Counted from the first letter of the stretch, positions 50,615 through 59,926 are shown. The stretch is 64,000 nucleotides of DNA from Methanomassiliicoccales archaeon LGM-RCC1 (GCA_030168575.1 CP115555.1:1302001-1366000); one strand, 5' to 3'. Notes: generated from the sequence alone by a model not told the origin. Numbers and translations: made by a program.

Positions 50615-51424
50615 CGTAATTAATTAAGCTGATTACTTTATTACATTAATTATTATCAAATTGCCTCTCTGTTTTGCTATTTTGTTTGAATATGTTAAAT
50701 TAATTTAGCTATTACATTAATTAGTTTAATTATTAATGCAGAAAACTGTAATGCAATGTAAATTCATAATTAATTTAGCTAATAACTAAATTGACTTTAT
50801 TTTTAATGATTAATAGTATAATGTAACGGAATTTTAAGATAGTTTGCAATTAATAAAGCTAATTGCTTTATTACATAAATTAATTGCAGATAATGCTCGT
50901 TGTATCGAAAAATTGGTTAAAATGTATATTATTATGCATTTTCAATGAAAATACATCAAAAATCGATTCATAGATCAAAAATCATCAGATTCATGGGCAA
51001 TATTCTGTCAATAACGGTCTCCCGAATATCAACTAAATTACCCTGTTTTTGACCTAAAAAGGGTGTACTTATCGTGTAGTTTAGCAGATTTCCATTATTT
51101 TGTGCTAATTGGGGCCATTTTTGTTCAAAACCATAGCGCTTGATGCCTTTGAGACTATACTTTAAGTCTAACTATTCGATATAGGGCATCTTATTGAATG
51201 GAAAATCTAAGATTGTTAGAATAACAACTGTAGACTATGCATATTCATCCCGGATTGTTTCATTTTTCACAGAAGATCTCGATGAATTCTAAAGTGCATT
51301 AATAATTATGTTAGTTTAGTTATTAGCTTAATTAATATTGATTAACTCATATTGCAAAATTTAATACATTAATTAAATTAGTTAGTTACGCTATTAGATA
51401 ATTGAATTAAGCTTAAAGCTTAAC
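50615..51424. repeat. 810-bp AT-rich non-coding region with an iterated AGCT-centred motif
   Basis: Lies between two convergent genes, so no promoter is needed for either. Words of the form AATTAATTTAGCTAATAACT recur at about 50617, 50700, 50770, 50850, 51310 and 51370. The copy at 50772-50792 is a perfect inverted repeat (AATTTAG/CTAAATT). The same word occurs at 37300-37370 and 49430-49460. No open frame or RNA is recognised. Confidence 0.6.
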
Positions 51425-52180
51425 TCAATTGAATTGCCCTTTCCAAATCCTTTCACCGAAGCCCGGGAAGTGTGTGCACATAAAAATGATCAGTTTGTTG
51501 GTTAAACCACAGACTGACCTCTTCTTGCCTTTGATAGCAGCTTTCAAAGCAGCCGCAACGACCTCTTCCTTGGATACTGCATTGGTGAACACTTTCTTGG
51601 GCACATCGGACTCGGTGAGGGTTATGTCAATGAAATCGGTTCTGACCCAACCGGGAGAGACCTCAGTTACCGTTATGCCCCTGTCCTTAAGCTCGATCCT
51701 CAATGCGCTACAGAAGTGACGCACGAAAGCTTTGGTTGATGCATATACATTCAGATCGTATAGCGGCAGATATGCAGATTCGGAGCATAGTTCAATTATG
51801 TGGCTCCCACGCTTCATGTAGGGGATGCATATGTTTGTCATCTCGACCAGAGCAGTGACGTTGAGGTCGATCATGGCCCTGGTCTGTTCCTTGGGAAGTT
51901 CCCAGGTCATACCGAACTTGCCGAACCCCGCGCAATTTACCAGGAAACAGATCTCGGGTTTCTCAGCATCGATGAGTGCCCTTATGGAGTCCAATTCTGC
52001 CCTGTCTGTTAGATCGGCAGGAATAACACGTGTAGAAGTCTTCAAAGAAGCGGCTATATCGTCCAGGAGGTCTTTCCTCCTGGCGATGAGCCAAATAGAA
52101 TCAAGATTCAGGGCATCGAGCCTGCGGCAGAATTCTGCACCCATGCCTGAGGATGCCCCGGTTACGATAGCTACAGACAT
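51425..52180 (-). CDS. Short-chain dehydrogenase/reductase
   Basis: A 251-residue NAD(P)-dependent oxidoreductase from ATG 52180 (MSVAIVTG). The dinucleotide loop is TGASSGMGAEF, NCAGFG is present, and the catalytic set is Ser in CSESAY and Tyr/Lys in YASTKAF. It resembles classical SDRs of the YqjQ/DltE type acting on lipid-like or keto substrates; the substrate is unknown. Its ATG overlaps the stop of a tiny membrane-peptide gene. It is followed by the long AT-rich region. Confidence 0.92.
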   Translation of the reverse strand: MSVAIVTGASSGMGAEFCRRLDALNLDSIWLIARRKDLLDDIAASLKTSTRVIPADLTDRAELDSIRALIDAEKPEICFLVNCAGFGKFGMTWELPKEQTRAMIDLNVTALVEMTNICIPYMKRGSHIIELCSESAYLPLYDLNVYASTKAFVRHFCSALRIELKDRGITVTEVSPGWVRTDFIDITLTESDVPKKVFTNAVSKEEVVAAALKAAIKGKKRSVCGLTNKLIIFMCTHFPGFGERIWKGQFN

Positions 52181-52275
52181 CAGATGAATACGGATGCTGC
52201 GGCTACGACGGCGACAACGACCATTATACCGACCATTAGCAGCGCGCGCCACTTGGCCTTATCTTGCTTGTTCAT
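52180..52275 (-). CDS. 31-residue single-span membrane peptide
   Basis: Reads MNKQDKAKWRALLMVGIMVV and on to VAVVAAASVFI: a basic, polar N-terminus followed by one hydrophobic helix of about 20 residues, so N-in topology is likely. The TGA overlaps the ATG of the SDR gene (TGATG), implying coupled translation. No strong ribosome site is seen at the ATG. It may anchor or modulate the SDR at the membrane. Short length limits confidence. Confidence 0.55.
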   Translation of the reverse strand: MNKQDKAKWRALLMVGIMVVVAVVAAASVFI

Positions 52276-52389
52276 ATTGGTCAGAATTTCATTCAGATAT
52301 ATAACGGTTGAATTGATTGGATAATTTGACTTCCCATCTGGGATGGTCCCGGGTTGCCCCGGGACCTAATGATATGGGTTTATGGCCGT

Positions 52390-53448
52390 TCAGCGGTTCT
52401 CTGCCTCCATTCCATCGGAATCGTGGGCCTGGTCATAGACGAAGGCCGTTGCCATGCGCTTCTCCCTCTCGTCGGTCTTCTTGGCGAATGTCTCCGGCGG
52501 GGAAGGCTGGTTGAGCACGATCTGGTTGAACGGAATCTCTATGTGGATCTCGTTGGCCATCCTATAGATCTCTCTGTTGAGGGCTCTCCTCGCAGGATAG
52601 AAGTCGACTTCTTTACATTTAGCGAGGAAAAGGAGGTTGACGCTGCTGTCCAACATGTCCTGAACCCCCTTGTAGTAGGGGCCTTCCACGATGTAGGGGA
52701 TCTTATCCTTGATCTTGGGCATGTAGTCCCTGATGAGGAGCTCGACCCTCTCGAGATCGTCAGCGTAGTTGATCGGCAACTCGCACCTGATGACAGACAG
52801 CTCCTGACTCTGGTTGACGACGGCGCTGATCGTGTTGTTGTTGAGGTACTTGATGTTGCCGCCCTCGTCCTGGATCTTGGTGGTACGGATCCCGATCTCC
52901 ATGACGGATCCCCTCCAGCCGTCCACGACGATGAAGTCGCCGACCTTGAACTCACCGTCGAACACGATGAACAGTCCGGCGATGATATCTGCGATGAGCG
53001 ATTGTGCACCAAGACCTATGATCAGTCCCAAGATTCCCGCACTTACCAGCAAAGCCTGGGTGTCAACGCCCCATGAGGATAGGATCCAAATGATGGCGAC
53101 GATGAATATCGCATACCTTGAGAAGCTCAGGATTAGCCTCAGGGCGGTCTGGAAGTGGGTGTCCGCCTTGATTCTGTTCTTTATGACGTTGAGCACAACG
53201 AACAGCAGCAACGTGACGAAGAGGATCTCGCAGGTCCTTATCAAAGCAGGGATCTCCTGATACAGCGAATCGATCACGGCGTTCCCTGTGGGGGCGTCGT
53301 TGAATATCGAGTCCGGACCGAAGATGTACTGGTCGAATACCACGGCAAGCACCGTGACGATGCCCAGCAGGGCCACCGCCACGAGCACTGCGCGACTTTC
53401 TCTCTGTTCATCGGAGAGTTCTTTGTTGTTTTCCTTTTCATTTGTCAT
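52390..53448 (-). CDS. MscS-type mechanosensitive channel
   Basis: A 352-residue small-conductance mechanosensitive channel that releases solutes during osmotic downshock. Three hydrophobic helices occur at about residues 20-45, 68-90 and 105-130, followed by the pore helix (LVSAGILGLIIGLGAQSLIADIIAG) and the beta domain start FDGEFKVGDFIVVDGWRG. ATG 53448 has GGTGAG just upstream; ATG 53460 would add four residues. The surface-protein gene on the same strand ends about 20 bases upstream. Confidence 0.93.
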   Translation of the reverse strand: MTNEKENNKELSDEQRESRAVLVAVALLGIVTVLAVVFDQYIFGPDSIFNDAPTGNAVIDSLYQEIPALIRTCEILFVTLLLFVVLNVIKNRIKADTHFQTALRLILSFSRYAIFIVAIIWILSSWGVDTQALLVSAGILGLIIGLGAQSLIADIIAGLFIVFDGEFKVGDFIVVDGWRGSVMEIGIRTTKIQDEGGNIKYLNNNTISAVVNQSQELSVIRCELPINYADDLERVELLIRDYMPKIKDKIPYIVEGPYYKGVQDMLDSSVNLLFLAKCKEVDFYPARRALNREIYRMANEIHIEIPFNQIVLNQPSPPETFAKKTDEREKRMATAFVYDQAHDSDGMEAENR

Positions 53449-53469
53449 TTTCTCACCCATATCATAATA

Positions 53470-56400
53470 TCATAACAAATTCGGTAAATCTATAGGGACG
53501 ACTATTTTTTCGTATTTAGCAGAAGAGCCTGAAGCATTCCTTACATTTATGCTCAATTCATGATCGCCAGAGACATTGCTTATTTCAATGACATATACAT
53601 TATTGTCTTTTTCACTAATACCTGGGCTAATTGATTCTCCGTCCAGATATATCGATCCTAATTCAATAGATTCAGTTGCTTTCATGGTGATCTTTACATT
53701 GAAGGACGATCCTGAAGAATTAGTATCGACATTTACTGATGATACCAATCCGACATTCTCCACATTTACGGTTTTTTGTCCGGTTTGCTTCAAGCCAGAT
53801 TCGGCAGATGCGACAATCTTCAATGAATAGGCGCCATACTCAGTGACAGGGAATCTCCCTGTATATTCTAAATCATCAGCAGATCCAAAACTCGCTGTTC
53901 CCTTTTCACCTCCATCATGATAAAGTGTTAACACCATGGGAACGGGCAAAGAGGTCTTCACAGAGTAATCGATAGTAGGTGTTAGAGTACTGCCGGAAAG
54001 TACAAAGACAACACTAGATGTCACTTTACTATCATCGAATAGTCTTTGAACCGGCATCTTCTTGATTATGTACTCGTCAAGAATCACCCCTATGTAGTAG
54101 GTGCCAGAGTCAGCTACTACAAAGTCAAGACCTGATGCTGCATCTGAGAACGGATGAACCGTACCTGATACTGGAGTAGTACATGCCGCATCTGTGTACA
54201 GACCTATAGTGATGTCTGCTGTATCAAATTTCTCGTTGTCAATATCAGCAGTTGTATGGACTACGCTTCCCTCAATTGATGCTTCAAGATTGAAATTGGC
54301 AGTTTGTAATTCCACATTCATTGTATTGTCATGGTGAACAAAGCCAGGATAATAAAAAACCTCAGAATTGACTAATATCCTTGCAGGAGACGTCGTTATC
54401 TTTACAGGTTGGAAGATGTCTGTCGACACGTACGTTGTTCTATCTTCGTCAGTGTATAGGTACATCACGAGATCGATCAGATCATTCGTATTGATTGTTA
54501 CATCATAGAATGAAAAGTCGTCAAAACTGAACCCACATACCAATGCGAACGGTGGCGTTGTCAACTCGCCTGAATAATAAGTATTCCCATTAACTCCAGC
54601 AACTTCCCAGTGATACGTTCTATCGTATTCTATTCCTCCAGAACTAGCGGTTCCGGAAGGGTGCTCCGTCAGATCCGCCTCAAACAAAACATCGCTGGTG
54701 GTTGGATCTTTAATACGGAACACGGGAATATCAGAATCACCTGTCACGGTGAAATTATATACCACGGTATTGCCATTGACACGGACATTATTCTTACTGA
54801 CTTCTGTTTTAGTACCTTCAATATACACCGTTTCAAGTGTCCAAACGTGGTCTCCGAACGTCCCTCCTATGTAATAGTACTGATTACTGAGTAGTTTCTG
54901 ATTGAACATGTACGTGTCTGATTGGCTAGTCGCTTGTTTCGAAGCGATGGTATCCGCTCCTTTCATCAGATGTATTATAACATCTTCATAGCTTCCTTCC
55001 ACTATCGTAACTTTGCACGTGATGCCTGATGTGTCGGCAGAGATTATGTCTACGGTTGCGTATTGTACGGAGATGTGTCCATAATAGCTCTGGATCTGTC
55101 CCTCATACAGTATGCCGAATGTATAACTACTATTGAAACGGACCCAATCGTCATCCAGAACCCCTGTGGTTGTGTGACTGCTAGGAGTTATGAAGTGCCC
55201 ATTCTCCATTACAGAATCCAGGCTATATTTGTCATCGATGACATATATGATCTTATCCGAGAAATCGTCGTTGATGGTGACACTATAGTGTATGGTTTCC
55301 CCAACTTGTACGAGTTCGAACTCATAATGATTCGGAATAATGAAAGACTTACTGTAATACATCCCGGTTCCTTTGATCTCGACTAGGTAACTGCAATCTC
55401 CTGAACCGTAGCTAATTGACTCGGTGACAGTATCTGTGTTCTCGCCTAAGATCAATCCTTTTGAATATACGGCCTCACCAGATTCTTCATCAGTGATTGT
55501 CAGGATCGGAACTTCAGCACCATTTGTCACAGTCACGCTGTATTCGATCATGCAATAAAGTGCATTAACATAATTGACGATGACCGCCTCTGTGGATTCC
55601 AAGGTGATTGTCTCGCTCACGAATGTTTCAGAGCCAGAAGTTACGGTCAACCGGTATTCTCTACCGGACTCCAGGTCCGTGAACGTGTCCGTATTGGTGC
55701 CTTCGGACAGCTCCTTGCTGGCGATGAGGCTCTCCTCTTCCGTCACATCGTAGAGGTATATTGTCGCTATCTCGCCTGTGCCGGTGACCTTGATCTCGTA
55801 TGAGACGGTGTTCCCCTCCACCTCCAGGCCGACGAGCTCCACGGTTATCGCTCTGGACCCAATGGTGACGGTCTGACTGACGAATGACTGTGATTCCGTG
55901 GAGACTCTGAACTCGTATGCCTTCTCGTACTCCAGTCCGCTGATCGTGCCGGTGTTAGCCCCGTCGGCCAGATCCGTAGCGTACACGGACTCTCCGGTTG
56001 GTCCGTACAGATGGGCGGTGACGGTCTCGCCGTAACCGGTGACCTGGACCGCATAGGACACGTTGTTCTCGGAGACGGTCAGGTCGGTGAGCTCGACCAC
56101 GACGGGCGAGGGCTCGGTCGTCACGCTCTCGCTGAGAAGAATCGACTCGGAGGTGGATACCGTGAACGTGTAGGTGTGCCCGTACTTGAGTTCGTTTACC
56201 GTTCCCGAATTAGCGCCCTCGGACAGCAGGGCCGAATAGACCGCGGCGGATGTCTCCGCGTCCTTCAGTTCCGCTGTAATCTCGGAATGTATGCCTTCGA
56301 CCGTCACGCTGAAGGATACGGCGTTCTTCGATGCGGACAGGCTGTCCAGGGTGATGACCGGGGACTGCGTGGATAGATCCTGCTGCATGTACGATGCAGT

Positions 56401-57201
56401 GGGCGACTCCACGGTGAGGATGTAGGTGTGCGCCTCCGCGAGTCCCGAGACCGTGGCGGAACAGCGCCCGTCGGTCAACGGTGACGAATAGAGTGTAGAA
56501 CCCGTGTCCGGATCGCTGAGCGTGGCGTATGCACCCTCATCCGTACCGTGGAGACGCACGGAGAATCCGATCGAATCGAACGTGGCGTCGTAGTACTCCA
56601 GTTCCGCCCAGACCGGCTCTCCAGGGATGGTCTGGGATGCCAGGACCAGCAACGGCGGCAGTCCTGTCCTCACTTCCACGGAATGGTCCTTCGAGCCGTC
56701 CAGGCCCGCCAGATTGCCTGACAGCTGGCCATCGGGTATCGCCTCCTGCTGGACGATCGTCCCGCCCTCGAGGAGGACGGCGTAATAGGTCTCGGATTCA
56801 ACGGCATCGACGAGCTCGATCGAGTAGCTCAGCATCCCTCCGACGAAATACGCATCCAGGTATATCTGGACATCAGCATTCTCGATGGTGGGCACGACCA
56901 CGGATGTGACCACTACCATGGCGACCATGGTGGTCGCCATGACCTGGGCCGCTGTGACGCTGGCCGCAGACGATGCGGCAGCGGATGAACTCGCCGCCGC
57001 TGAAGACGAGGCCGCCGAGGAAGAGGCGGAAGACGATGCGGATGATGATGCCGATGACGAAGAGGACGAGCCTGAGGCAGACGACAGGTCCGAGGAGGAG
57101 CTGTCGGTGCTGGGGTTATCGGAGCTCTGCTCCTGCTCGCGCTTCTGCTGGCGTTCCTCCTCCTCTTCCGTCAGTTGAAGGGGAGGTCCGTACTCCTGCA
57201 T
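53470..57201 (-). CDS. Giant repeat-containing surface protein with apparent 5' truncation
   Basis: At least 1243 residues. Residues 1-85 are charged then Ser/Ala-rich. A membrane helix (AAQVMATTMVAMVVVTSVVV) stands at about 85-108, then a long outside region of fibronectin-like beta repeats of about 85-90 residues. Repeats 3-7 are the clearest (each with EGxNTGTVxxLxYGxxYxFxV-like signatures). The 3' half (53470-55650) is clearly AT-richer than the 5' half, implying a mosaic origin. The frame stays open and coding-like for 64 codons upstream of ATG 57201 but contains no ATG, GTG or TTG, so the real start seems missing. Serine recombinase genes lie next door. Confidence 0.75.
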   Translation of the reverse strand: MQEYGPPLQLTEEEEERQQKREQEQSSDNPSTDSSSSDLSSASGSSSSSSASSSASSSASSSAASSSAAASSSAAASSAASVTAAQVMATTMVAMVVVTSVVVPTIENADVQIYLDAYFVGGMLSYSIELVDAVESETYYAVLLEGGTIVQQEAIPDGQLSGNLAGLDGSKDHSVEVRTGLPPLLVLASQTIPGEPVWAELEYYDATFDSIGFSVRLHGTDEGAYATLSDPDTGSTLYSSPLTDGRCSATVSGLAEAHTYILTVESPTASYMQQDLSTQSPVITLDSLSASKNAVSFSVTVEGIHSEITAELKDAETSAAVYSALLSEGANSGTVNELKYGHTYTFTVSTSESILLSESVTTEPSPVVVELTDLTVSENNVSYAVQVTGYGETVTAHLYGPTGESVYATDLADGANTGTISGLEYEKAYEFRVSTESQSFVSQTVTIGSRAITVELVGLEVEGNTVSYEIKVTGTGEIATIYLYDVTEEESLIASKELSEGTNTDTFTDLESGREYRLTVTSGSETFVSETITLESTEAVIVNYVNALYCMIEYSVTVTNGAEVPILTITDEESGEAVYSKGLILGENTDTVTESISYGSGDCSYLVEIKGTGMYYSKSFIIPNHYEFELVQVGETIHYSVTINDDFSDKIIYVIDDKYSLDSVMENGHFITPSSHTTTGVLDDDWVRFNSSYTFGILYEGQIQSYYGHISVQYATVDIISADTSGITCKVTIVEGSYEDVIIHLMKGADTIASKQATSQSDTYMFNQKLLSNQYYYIGGTFGDHVWTLETVYIEGTKTEVSKNNVRVNGNTVVYNFTVTGDSDIPVFRIKDPTTSDVLFEADLTEHPSGTASSGGIEYDRTYHWEVAGVNGNTYYSGELTTPPFALVCGFSFDDFSFYDVTINTNDLIDLVMYLYTDEDRTTYVSTDIFQPVKITTSPARILVNSEVFYYPGFVHHDNTMNVELQTANFNLEASIEGSVVHTTADIDNEKFDTADITIGLYTDAACTTPVSGTVHPFSDAASGLDFVVADSGTYYIGVILDEYIIKKMPVQRLFDDSKVTSSVVFVLSGSTLTPTIDYSVKTSLPVPMVLTLYHDGGEKGTASFGSADDLEYTGRFPVTEYGAYSLKIVASAESGLKQTGQKTVNVENVGLVSSVNVDTNSSGSSFNVKITMKATESIELGSIYLDGESISPGISEKDNNVYVIEISNVSGDHELSINVRNASGSSAKYEKIVVPIDLPNLL

Positions 57202-57393
57202 GGGGAACTCTGCATAATCGCAGTGATACTCGTCGACGTATGCAAAGTTACTGTAAACCTGCGGAGAGTACTCTGGGTAGACTTCGAACTCCTTGGTATG
57301 GTTGTTGTTCGGCTCCCTCAGCTGCTGAAACTCCTCTATCAGAGTAAGACCCCGCTTACCAACTGTACAGTTAACGAAGTTTAATAGTTTGTT
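57202..57393 (-). other. Open, coding-like stretch without a start codon before the surface protein
   Basis: In frame with the surface protein this reads GKRGLTLIEEFQQLREPNNN and on through EYSPQVYSNFAYVDEY, using the same codons as the gene body. No ATG, GTG or TTG occurs between the stop at 57394-57396 and ATG 57201. A perfect 12-bp palindrome AACTGTACAGTT (57361-57372) and the repeat GTAAG/CTTAC (57343-57358) lie at its 5' edge. A TATA-like TTTTTAAATA is at about 57400-57410. Confidence 0.55.
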
Positions 57394-57472
57394 TCAGGGT
57401 ATTTAAAAAGGAGACTGGGTTGTTGATCCGGGACCGAACGGTACGGTCATCTCGACGGGGTGAACGGGCGGC

Positions 57473-58378
57473 TCAATCGCCATCCTCGGACGGATCGAGT
57501 TTGCTGTCGGACGGAGGGATGCCCTCCACCTCGTCGTAGACGGGGACGTATTCGGGATTCCTCTTCAAGGGATCCCTGACCTTCTTGGCCATCTTATCCT
57601 GTATGCCGTTGAACTTTTCCGGAGATATAACGGGGGTGGCGTCATGTTTTATCAATAGTCCGTCCCAACGCATATAGCCGGCGTAAACGGGGTTGTGGAG
57701 GATGTTCCTCAGGTTGTACTTGTTCCATGGGTTCCCCTTGCGCGTCAGCAGGCCCTGCCTGTTCAGGGAATAGCAGATGGAATCCATGGTCTCGTCCTGG
57801 GCGTAGAGCTCGAAAATCAGCGATACGACGTATTGCTCGTCCATATCGTCTACAAGCTTCCCTTCGCTGATGCGGTATCCGAAGGGAGGGGTAAATCCCA
57901 TGGTCCTCTTCTCATCGTCGTTGTTCTCCAGCGTCTCTGCTTTCTGGCGCATACCGTCCTTTGTGCGTTCGCCTATCTGTCCGCTCTCGAGCTGGGCGAC
58001 GCTCTGCAATAGCTGGATGACGAAGGTGCCCATGGCGGTGTTGGTGTCCCATTTCTCCTGCTTGGAGATGAACTCCTTGTTCTTCTTCTTGAGGAGGTCC
58101 ATCATCTCCAGGAAATTGCGGCTGTTCCTGTGGATACGGTCCATCTTCAGGACCAGGATAGAATCCCAGGTGTCGATGTCCTCCAGCATCTGTTTGTATG
58201 CAGGACGTCTGGTGTTGCGGCCAGAGTAACCGTCGTCGATGTAGAACTTGACGATCTCGTAGCCAGTGTACGAGCAGTAATCCTCGAGAGCCTGTTTCTG
58301 CGCCGCTAGAGAGTATCCCTCGCGTGCCTGCTCCTCTGTGGAGACCCTGATGTATGCGGCTACCCTGCCTCTGCTCAT
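57473..58378 (-). CDS. Serine recombinase (second of tandem pair)
   Basis: A 301-residue site-specific recombinase. The resolvase domain has the catalytic serine in YIRVSTEEQAREGYS (about residue 14), YIDDGYSGRNTRRP and VLKMDRIHRNSRNF. A recombinase domain follows (GFTPPFGYRISEG, LRNILHNPVYAGYMRW). It is short for a large serine integrase, lacking most of the zinc-ribbon/coiled-coil region, and ends in an acidic tail. Its ATG overlaps the stop of the first recombinase, so they are co-expressed. A GACCG/CGGTC hairpin (57433-57449) follows. It may act on the adjacent surface-protein locus. Confidence 0.9.
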   Translation of the reverse strand: MSRGRVAAYIRVSTEEQAREGYSLAAQKQALEDYCSYTGYEIVKFYIDDGYSGRNTRRPAYKQMLEDIDTWDSILVLKMDRIHRNSRNFLEMMDLLKKKNKEFISKQEKWDTNTAMGTFVIQLLQSVAQLESGQIGERTKDGMRQKAETLENNDDEKRTMGFTPPFGYRISEGKLVDDMDEQYVVSLIFELYAQDETMDSICYSLNRQGLLTRKGNPWNKYNLRNILHNPVYAGYMRWDGLLIKHDATPVISPEKFNGIQDKMAKKVRDPLKRNPEYVPVYDEVEGIPPSDSKLDPSEDGD

Positions 58379-59148
58379 GACGATAGGTATTCGGGGTTCA
58401 CGGCCTTGAACTTATCGACAGATACTATGGCCTGAACGGCGGACTTGAGCTGGATGTTATCCCAGCGCCTCTGTCCGATGTAGAGGGGGTTGTGCAGGAT
58501 GTTCGAGATGGTCTGTCTGCTCCATCCTACTCCCTTCTTGGATTCAATGCCCGCATCGTTGAGGTGATCGCAGATCTCCTGAAGGGTCGATCCTCCGATT
58601 GCCATGTTGTAAATGGCGCGGACGATGTGCGCCTCATCGTCTACGACGACGAGCTTGCCGTTCAAATACTGATATCCGTAGGGGTGGGCTGATCCGAGGT
58701 TGCCCTCGCAGTTCTTGGCCTTGTACGTCATGGCCAGCTTAACCCTGTCCCCGATCTGCTCGCTCTCTAGCTGAGCTATACGCTGCATGATATCCATAAC
58801 GAATCTTCCCATGGTATCCTCCGTGTCGAGATTGTCATAGATGGATACGAACTTCTTGTCATTCTTGCGCAGCTGGTCCATCATGAGCGTGAAGTTCAGG
58901 CTGTTCCTGTGGATACGGTCCATCTTGAGAACGATGAGCTTGTCCCAAGAGTCCATCTCCGACATCATGCGCTGATAGGCAGGCCTGTTGCTCTTAGTAC
59001 CGGAATAACCGTCATCGATGTAGCGGTCGGCTATATCCAACCCCTCTGCCCTGCAATAGGCCTCCAACTTCTTCATCTGGGCGTCCAGAGAGAAACCTTC
59101 CAAAGCCTGGTCCTCAGTGGATACCCTGGCGTAAAGTGCTGCACGCAA
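58375..59148 (-). CDS. Serine recombinase (first of tandem pair)
   Basis: A 257-residue paralogue of the downstream recombinase. The catalytic serine is in YARVSTEDQALEGFS (about residue 10), followed by YIDDGYSGTKSNRP, VLKMDRIHRNSLNF, and a shortened recombinase domain ending ISNILHNPLYIGQRRWD. It starts at TTG 59148; no ATG or GTG lies in frame before the upstream stop. The pair shares gene order and about the same length, suggesting duplication and possibly a hetero-oligomer. Confidence 0.88.
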   Translation of the reverse strand: MRAALYARVSTEDQALEGFSLDAQMKKLEAYCRAEGLDIADRYIDDGYSGTKSNRPAYQRMMSEMDSWDKLIVLKMDRIHRNSLNFTLMMDQLRKNDKKFVSIYDNLDTEDTMGRFVMDIMQRIAQLESEQIGDRVKLAMTYKAKNCEGNLGSAHPYGYQYLNGKLVVVDDEAHIVRAIYNMAIGGSTLQEICDHLNDAGIESKKGVGWSRQTISNILHNPLYIGQRRWDNIQLKSAVQAIVSVDKFKAVNPEYLSS

Positions 59149-59256
59149 GTGCTATCCATCCCGAGAAGATTATCTGATTCTGTTTATTTAAGCATTGACC
59201 TTAATTTTTACAAAATGGACAATATAAACTCGTAGAATGCTGCAAATAAGGTGGAT

Positions 59257-59272
59257 CTGGGGATGACCCCAG
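59257..59272 (-). terminator. Hairpin after the MarR gene
   Basis: CTGGGG/CCCCAG stem with a four-base loop, just past the MarR stop on the minus strand. Only a weak T tract follows. Confidence 0.45.
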
Positions 59273-59275
59273 TCC

Positions 59276-59755
59276 TCAGTGTTTTTTGATCTTAGGATCG
59301 ACGGTCTCATGCACCATATTGCTGGTGAACGAGGCCAGGATCTTAGCCGCGTTATGGATCTCCTCCTCCGAATACTGGCTGGAGAGTTTCCTAACAGCGG
59401 AGTCAATGAGCTTCAGTTCATCGTTGCCCTCCTCGATTCTCTTGTCGGAGAGACGCAGGTTCTGACGCCTGTTGTCCTCCGGATCCTTCTCGCGGATGAT
59501 GTATCCCTTCTTCTCCATAGCGATGATGGTTTGGGATACCAGGGCTTTGGAACTGTCGAACAGATCAACTAGGTCCGTCGCTGTACAGCCCGGTCTGGAC
59601 CAAATGCTGTATAGATACAGGATCTCCTTGTGCGTGGGCCTCAGGTGCTCAGGACTGTTATTGAACAGTTTGAGCTCCATGATTGCTATGTTTGCGTAGC
59701 TCGCGAACAGGGACTGTTTGAAATCCATGTTATCGAAATCTTTTGACGCATCCAT
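59276..59755 (-). CDS. MarR-family transcription regulator
   Basis: A 159-residue winged-helix regulator with the family's helical dimer ends and DNA-binding centre (TATDLVDLFDSSKALVSQTI followed by the wing GYIIREKDPEDNRRQNLRLS, about residues 60-105). Ligand and targets are unknown. An imperfect palindrome overlaps its own promoter, suggesting autoregulation. It stands between the recombinase pair and the thermosome, transcribed in the same direction as both. Confidence 0.9.
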   Translation of the reverse strand: MDASKDFDNMDFKQSLFASYANIAIMELKLFNNSPEHLRPTHKEILYLYSIWSRPGCTATDLVDLFDSSKALVSQTIIAMEKKGYIIREKDPEDNRRQNLRLSDKRIEEGNDELKLIDSAVRKLSSQYSEEEIHNAAKILASFTSNMVHETVDPKIKKH

Positions 59756-59771
59756 ATTATTACCTGTTAAC

Positions 59772-59801
59772 GGACTTAATATGTTAGTCTGATAAAAACC
59801 C
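59772..59801 (-). promoter_or_regulatory. MarR promoter with imperfect palindrome
   Basis: GACTTAATATGTTAGTC (59772-59788) is a near-palindrome next to the minus-strand TATA-like TTTTTATCAG (59789-59801), 17 bases before the ATG: a probable autoregulatory site. Confidence 0.45.
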
Positions 59802-59892
59802 TAGCCAAACATCGTATATCTTGGAGAACAAAAATCACTATCCAGATGCCTAGCTAAAATTGAACTGTTATCTAAATGGATTAATCAATTAA

Positions 59893-59911
59893 AAGGGGGA
59901 TAAACCCCCTT
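59893..59911 (-). terminator. Terminator after the thermosome gene
   Basis: AAGGGGG/CCCCCTT perfect stem with a five-base loop, 16 bases past the thermosome stop, running into TTTAATTG on the minus strand. Confidence 0.7.
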
Positions 59912-59926
59912 GAATGGTTTTAAAAC

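Noticed and set aside
50615-51424. Replication origin
   Set aside because: AT-rich with repeats, but no origin-recognition gene nearby and no recognisable origin-box sequence; kept only as an iterated-motif region.
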